A DNA stretch of 64,000 nucleotides, from positions 10,168,001 through 10,232,000 of the forward strand of contig OX637353.1 in assembly GCA_951799405.1 (NCBI GenBank), read 5' to 3'. Each line of letters begins with the position of its first letter. The stretch's first letter is position 1. Below the pieces are notes generated by a model. That model searched no databases. It worked only from the letters and a program-made list of their open reading frames with translations, and was not told where the DNA came from. Both the position numbers and the translations under genes were made by a program. Source of the stretch: Agapetus fuscipes. Its lineage: Eukaryota; Arthropoda; Insecta; Trichoptera; Glossosomatidae. This document shows positions 59,435 to 64,000 of the stretch, in pieces.

Positions 59435-59849
59435 GTATGAGCTGTTTATAAATAGGTTAACCTGTATTTCTTAGAAATATAATCCTGTGTATATTTATTA
59501 GAACCAAATGCATGTTATAACTTATTTTATCAAATAAATATTATTTGTCTCAAATTTGAATCTAAACCTTGTTTGATAACAAAATACATTGCACAGAATC
59601 TGTACTCGACTTTCTTGCAAAAATTAACCCACTGTATGACGTATGTAAAGCTAGAATCATCCAGCAGCTTATGCCGTTTCAATAAAAATATAATATATCA
59701 ATAATAAATCAATTTTATTCCACCGCGGTGTGTACCTGCATACTCGCACAATATGGATATAGGCATATAAATACTTAAATGAATATAAATATTTTGTTGA
59801 TTTATTTGAAAAAGTACCAATTACACAAGAAAGATCCTCGACTCATAGG
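59435..59849 (+). other. EAR gene 3' UTR and spacer
   Basis: AATAAA at 59533-59538 is the probable poly(A) signal. A further AT-rich stretch follows with nothing recognisable. Confidence 0.6.
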
Positions 59850-60570
59850 TTGGTATAAAGCTGACCTCTGTACAGTACTGTACTGTATCCTGCCACCTTT
59901 TCATTAGGGGTGGCCGGTACCTCCGCAGATGCGCCTCCACTTTTTGCTGTCATCACCTTTTTCATACATACTCTTCTCTTATTCTCACTCTGCAGAATCC
60001 ATTCTTTCGCAATCTCACCTATTTGGTCTAACCATTCTTTTCTCAGCCTTCCCCTTCCGCGCTTTCCTCTGACATTTCTTTTGTACACTTTCTTCGTTAG
60101 TTGTTCATCATCCTTTCTTTCAAGATGTCTGAACCATCTCATCGTACTTTTTTGTACTTTCATTCTCATATTCTCTTTTATACCACACTCGTTCATCACT
60201 CAAGCATTACGTACTCTATCACTAAGTGTCTTTCCAGCCATTGCTCTCAGGTAAGCCATTTCAACCGTACTTACATATGTACTTTACTCAGCTCACATTC
60301 ATTAAGCCTCACTTCCACCAACCAATATGCCATTGTGGACCGCCGATCTCATATTCTTCGTAAGTTTCCTATTCCTTGTAATGCTTCCAATCGTTTCCAT
60401 TACACTTCTTCCTCTACTAGCGCGCTTTTCCAATTATTTCGTCAATTTCGCATTCGACTCAAACTTGCTTCCCAGATAATCAAATTCTTTCACGACCTCC
60501 ACTCTTTTTTCAGTCAGTCTTATCTCAATTTCCTCACATTTCTCAGTCCTCCCAAAGTATAAAAAATAAT
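59850..60570 (-). pseudogene. Decayed RTE-like LINE C-terminal fragment
   Basis: Minus-strand translation, with stops and frame shifts, follows the C-terminal part of the LINE ORF at 706-2786: DYLGSKFESNAK, SAVHNGILVGGSEA, VEMAYLRAMAGKTLSDRVRN, then MRWFRHLERKDDEQLTKKVY and GRGRLRKEWLDQI. It is an older relative, not a recent copy. Confidence 0.8.
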
Positions 60571-60574
60571 TAAC

Positions 60575-60870
60575 TTTGTTAATGTCACCCCTGTTTCAAG
60601 GAAGGTCGGCAAGAGTTGCAGGTTTTATGTTCATTTGAGATTTGGTTTTAATTTGTAAGTACAAATTCAGCATTCGTAAGCGCAAACTTACACGTACCTG
60701 TTTGTGGGCATGCATTTCATATTAGTTTTGAATGTTTATATTTCATTGCAACTTATATTCTAGATTATTATAGATGGTCATTGAACTACACTTGTTGGTT
60801 TGTGGGCATACATCTGAGAGCTTTAAATGAATATATCCTTGCAACTTAGATTATAGATTATAGATTGAAC
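60575..60870 (+). repeat. Unit T, one copy plus a 3' fragment
   Basis: TTTGTTAATGTCACCCCTGT to TTCATTGCAACTTATATTC, then a second, better preserved piece from CTACACTTGTTGGTTTGTGG to TTAGATTATAGATTATAG. Confidence 0.75.
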
Positions 60871-60899
60871 CCTTCTGTATGCAAACTAGTACTTTGTAT

Positions 60900-62060
60900 G
60901 GTGGGTAAACTTTTTAGTTATATTTTGAAAAAGTAACGACTGATTATTATTGGTATTTATAAAATTTTAAGAATCGCAGCCTTTTATCTATTTTTAACCC
61001 TTTGACTACCAAGAAAATTGCTAATACATTTTGTATGGAAATTTTTCACTTTGTATGGTGGCTATACTTTTGATTCCCTTTTTGGAAAAAATAATGATGG
61101 CAATATATAGGTTATTATTATTATTTTACATTTGTCCTACATTATTTTTTTATTAACCCTCTAACTGCCGAGAATTTTTCCATTATTTTTTTCTTTTATA
61201 TGGCAACTCCCTAAACCGAGATTATGATGAAGAAATGATTATAATAGTTAGATAGCACTATTATATAAATGGATTCACAAAAAATTTAAGAAAAATCGTC
61301 GGAGCCGTTTTTGAGAAAATCGCATTTTAAATTTTCAGCTCTTCGGAAGCCATCTTGAATTTTCAAAAAAGTAAAAAAAAAATGATTACGAATTAAAGTG
61401 ATAAGCTTGTTCTTTCTATCAAATTTAAAACAAATTTAAATATCTTGCATTTTAATAGGTTTTTGTAATATTTTCGATTTAAAATTTCAGGTCGTGTAAA
61501 CGGTGCTTTATATTTATTTTTTCAAAAATTTTTTTTTGTTAATTTGTAGAAATTTATGTTGTCCATAATATTGTAGAACATTATATTTTTGTTGACCCCT
61601 TAACTTTCGAGAAAATCACAATCGTTTGTTTTTTTAATATGGCAGCCCATAGACACAGATTAGTAAGAGTGTTGCCATAACTATATTATTTAGTCAAAAA
61701 TTAATTAATGGCATCTCTGAAAATTTAAGAAAAATTCTTGGAGCTGTTTTTGAGAAAAGTGCAATTTTATGTTTTTTTTGTATGGCAGCCATCTTGAATT
61801 TTCAAGTTGGTGTAATGCCATGTTATTCATACTTAATACATGTCCAAAAAAGTTGATGTAGCCAAAATTTGGTATCTCTAGGTCTTATACTTTGGAAAGT
61901 GACACACACACATACATACATACAGACGGACGTTTTTGAAAGATAGTGTTTTTTGGCATGTCCTGCACCAGGACAACTCATTTCCGTGAAAACCTCGAAA
62001 TTTTTTTTTCACACCAAATCATAACTTTCTTTATAGCCTTCGGCTATAGCAAGAAAGTAA
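60900..62060 (+). repeat. Long dispersed repeat Q, copy 1
   Basis: Contains GGAGCCGTTTTTGAGAAAAT and CAGCTCTTCGGAAGCCATCT, both repeated at 63555-63610, and internal repetition of TTAACCCTnTAACTnnCGAG (60990, 61155, 61600). It ends with a CACACATACATACAGACGG microsatellite and TTTATAGCCTTCGGCTATAGC. No ORF; a degraded retroelement is likely. Confidence 0.55.
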
Positions 62061-62239
62061 AAAGGTAACTCGCATAATCAAGGAGTGGGGTTGATAACCT
62101 TGTTAGTTCTAATAATAAAGCTTGGAATTTATATAAAGGCTCCCATTATAAGCACATACCTACCTCCTAATACTTACTCAAATGCTTCAGATCCAAAATT
62201 GCACAAAATGGAGCCAGTACAAGTACTTACTTTACTTTG

Positions 62240-62425
62240 TGTATGGCCGGCAAGCACAGCAAATCACTTGGCCGTTGGGCCGCGTCAGAGGCGAAGATCC
62301 AAGCCCTCCATCCACTTCACTGCTCCTGGCGTGGCTTCGTGGAGGTCTTTCAGGCCAGGAGGGTGTCTTCTGATGGGTCACTCCTCCACTATGTCCGGAC
62401 AGTCTGGTTCTCCGCCCCATAGTAC
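62240..62425 (+). repeat. Dispersed repeat R, copy 2
   Basis: Opposite-strand relative of 18170-18350 (GGAGGGTGTCTTCTGATGGG). It is followed at 62490-62600 by the GTTTTCCAGGATCTGTTGCC repeat that also forms the palindrome at 15027. Confidence 0.6.
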
Positions 62426-62832
62426 AAGTGACATTGATAAAAAATAATAATGATTCAAACTGGGTCAGTAGGGACAATGCTAATATTATGCTGGAGAGAT
62501 GTTTTCCAGGATCTGTTGCCATGGTATGTGGTAGCTGGAGCTTCCGGACGTTTCGCCCATGTCTACGATGGGCTTCTTCAGCGTGAAAGTGAAATGATGA
62601 AGATGATCTTGATGAGACTGTGATGTGATGTCGCTTAATATTATCTAAATAAGGGGAGGTATTGCGACATTCCTTAACATCAAACATACAATTATTAAAA
62701 ATGTATGCACAAAATTTTCTTTATTTATTTTGAGTGATGCCTCGATGTTTCAGAATGGCTGCAATAATAACCTAAGAAATAAAAGTGTTGTAATGTGTGT
62801 TGTAGGGTTTTAATTATCAAATAAAGTACAGA

Positions 62833-62983
62833 TTATTCCTGGCTAGCGTCCACGTTCTCTGTCTGCAGTCCCTTGAGGGAGGGCACGGCCACGTAGGTGA
62901 CGAGGGTGAACAGCTTGTTGGCGGAGTCCTCATCGTCGTTCCTGCGGCGGGAGAGACGCACGCGCACTCGGAAGGGGACATTT
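62833..62983 (-). CDS. RpL31: 60S ribosomal protein eL31, last exon
   Basis: After an acceptor (TACTTTTCAG) the minus strand reads, with the preceding exon supplying two bases, [20 protein letters not shown], then [20 protein letters not shown] and [10 protein letters not shown] to TAA at 62835-62833. This is the conserved C-terminal half of eL31, a large-subunit protein at the polypeptide exit tunnel. Upstream exons are not visible up to 64000, so intron length is at least 1 kb. High GC and codon bias compared with neighbours fit a highly expressed gene. Confidence 0.95.
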
Positions 62984-63377
62984 CTGAAAAGTAATACATC
63001 GTTCACATAAAAATAATCTAGTAAAAATAATTTAGTATCCTCTTGATAATGACGTGAATAAGTCGAAAGTACTTGAGGTGGAAATAAAAACTCAATTTGT
63101 GAAAATAAAACTCTGTGTTTTTTATAATTTTTTATAATTATTTAAAAAAATGAATTTTCACTGTGTGAATACACAAACTTTAAAAAGTCTTATAAAAATA
63201 ATCATTAAACAAAAAGAACCTTCACTGCAAAAATGTGGATTTGTATTAAGTACACTTCAAGGAGCCTACAATATTAGGATGATTTATTTGGTGAGTGCTG
63301 TTTTTGTATGAAGCACACCTAAAGAGCCCTCTGTGAGCTTGGTCGTCACTGTAAAAAGCGCCAATTAAACAAGAAAG
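62984..63377 (-). other. Intron of RpL31
   Basis: AT-rich, no exon seen. Confidence 0.55.
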
Positions 63378-63520
63378 ATCTTTGACTTAAATGTTGGTAT
63401 GAGGCTGACCACCCATAGTGTAAAAAATTATTCACTTTGCCGATGCCCCCCCTGTTTCAAGGAAGGTCGGCAAGAGTTGCAGGGTTTATGTTAATTTGAG
63501 ATTTGGTTTAAGTTCTCAAG
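63378..63520 (+). repeat. Unit T copy, 3'-truncated
   Basis: TTTGACTTAAATGTTGGTATGAGGCTGACC to TGAGATTTGGTTTAAGT. Starts at the usual boundary. Confidence 0.75.
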
Positions 63521-63539
63521 CAAAACCCAGTTGCTGTAA

Positions 63540-64000
63540 GGCTGGGTTATAGGAAGGGCCGTTTTTAAGAAAATCGCATTTGAAATTTTCAGCTCTTCGG
63601 AAGCCATCTTGAATTCTCCAAATAGTAAACAAAAAAATAATTTGCAAATAAGTTTACAAAATTTTCTTTCTTGTGAACTTAAAATAAGCTTTAAAAAATT
63701 GTGTTTTTATGGGCCTTTTTAATATTTACGATAAAAAATTTGAGATCGTGTAAACGGTACTTTAAATATTTTTTTTTTAAATTGTTGATAAGTTATTTAT
63801 AGAAATTTATATTGCGCGTAATATTGTAGAACATTATTTTTTAGTCAACTCAGCCATTTCCAAGAAAATCCCAATCGTTTTTTTCTTTCATATGGCAACC
63901 CATAGACGCAGATTGGCAAGAGTGTTGCCATAACTTATTTTCTTAGTGACAATTTAAGCAACGACCACACTGAAATTTTAAAGAAAATCGTTAGAGCCGT
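63540..64000 (+). repeat. Long dispersed repeat Q, copy 2
   Basis: Parallel to 61303-61760 (GCCGTTTTTAAGAAAATCGC, GATCGTGTAAACGGTACTTT, TATGGCAACCCATAGACGC) and continues beyond the window. Confidence 0.6.

Noticed and set aside
62232..62687. 151-aa ORF on the minus strand
   Set aside because: Runs through repeat R and another dispersed repeat, with no conserved motif.

Overview
This window is eukaryotic, AT-rich and intron-containing, and almost certainly comes from an insect nuclear genome. Short introns with GT/AG borders, a mitochondrial-type ferritin, a very large secreted protein with EAR repeats and a dense mix of transposable elements support this. I cannot fix the order from sequence alone.

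Host genes, left to right: the first coding exon of a forkhead factor (6708-7345, -); thymidylate synthase in five exons (8591-13268, +); an ILRUN/C6orf106 homologue in five exons (14236-20649, -); mitochondrial-type ferritin heavy chain in three exons (24095-25674, -); anaphase-promoting complex subunit 10 in three exons (26484-28773, +); a secreted EAR-repeat protein of about 2019 aa in 22 phase-compatible exons (29087-59434, +); an RWDD2-like gene (38628-39566, -) nested in intron 2 of that large gene; and the last exon of ribosomal protein eL31 (62833-62983, -). TS has a TATA box and an E2F-type site just upstream of its start.

Mobile DNA makes up most of the rest. 1-6184 is a copia-type LTR retrotransposon on the minus strand. 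It has near-identical LTRs, an in-frame loss of most of its integrase, and a 2.45-kb RTE-like LINE inserted into its RT/RNase H frame. A second, nearly identical truncated LINE lies at 21091-23255. Its roughly 245-bp 3' tail recurs as a SINE-like element through the window and, in dimeric form, builds a satellite of about 405 bp (52810-55480).

The most interesting part is inside the large EAR gene. Intron 2 holds a two-gene DNA transposon of the ISL2EU/IS4EU type (30845-37496). It carries a SWIM plus YqaJ-nuclease gene converging on a THAP plus DDE transposase gene. It appears to sit inside an older Harbinger-like relic (30663-38478) that keeps truncated MYB-like and HARBI1-like starts. Intron 13 holds a 5.5-kb foldback element (45528-51057) with a perfect 8-bp target duplication. 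Its arms each contain a roughly 0.6-kb element whose two ends match the two ends of the ISL2EU element, and its core is an inverted array of about 170-bp repeats. MITEs of hAT and Harbinger type, a perfect 81-bp-arm hairpin, tRNA-derived SINEs, an L2/CR1 fragment, another RT fragment and a possible Helitron terminus fill the other introns and spacers.

All assignments come from reading motifs, splice signals, reading-frame phases and repeat boundaries by eye; no database search was run.
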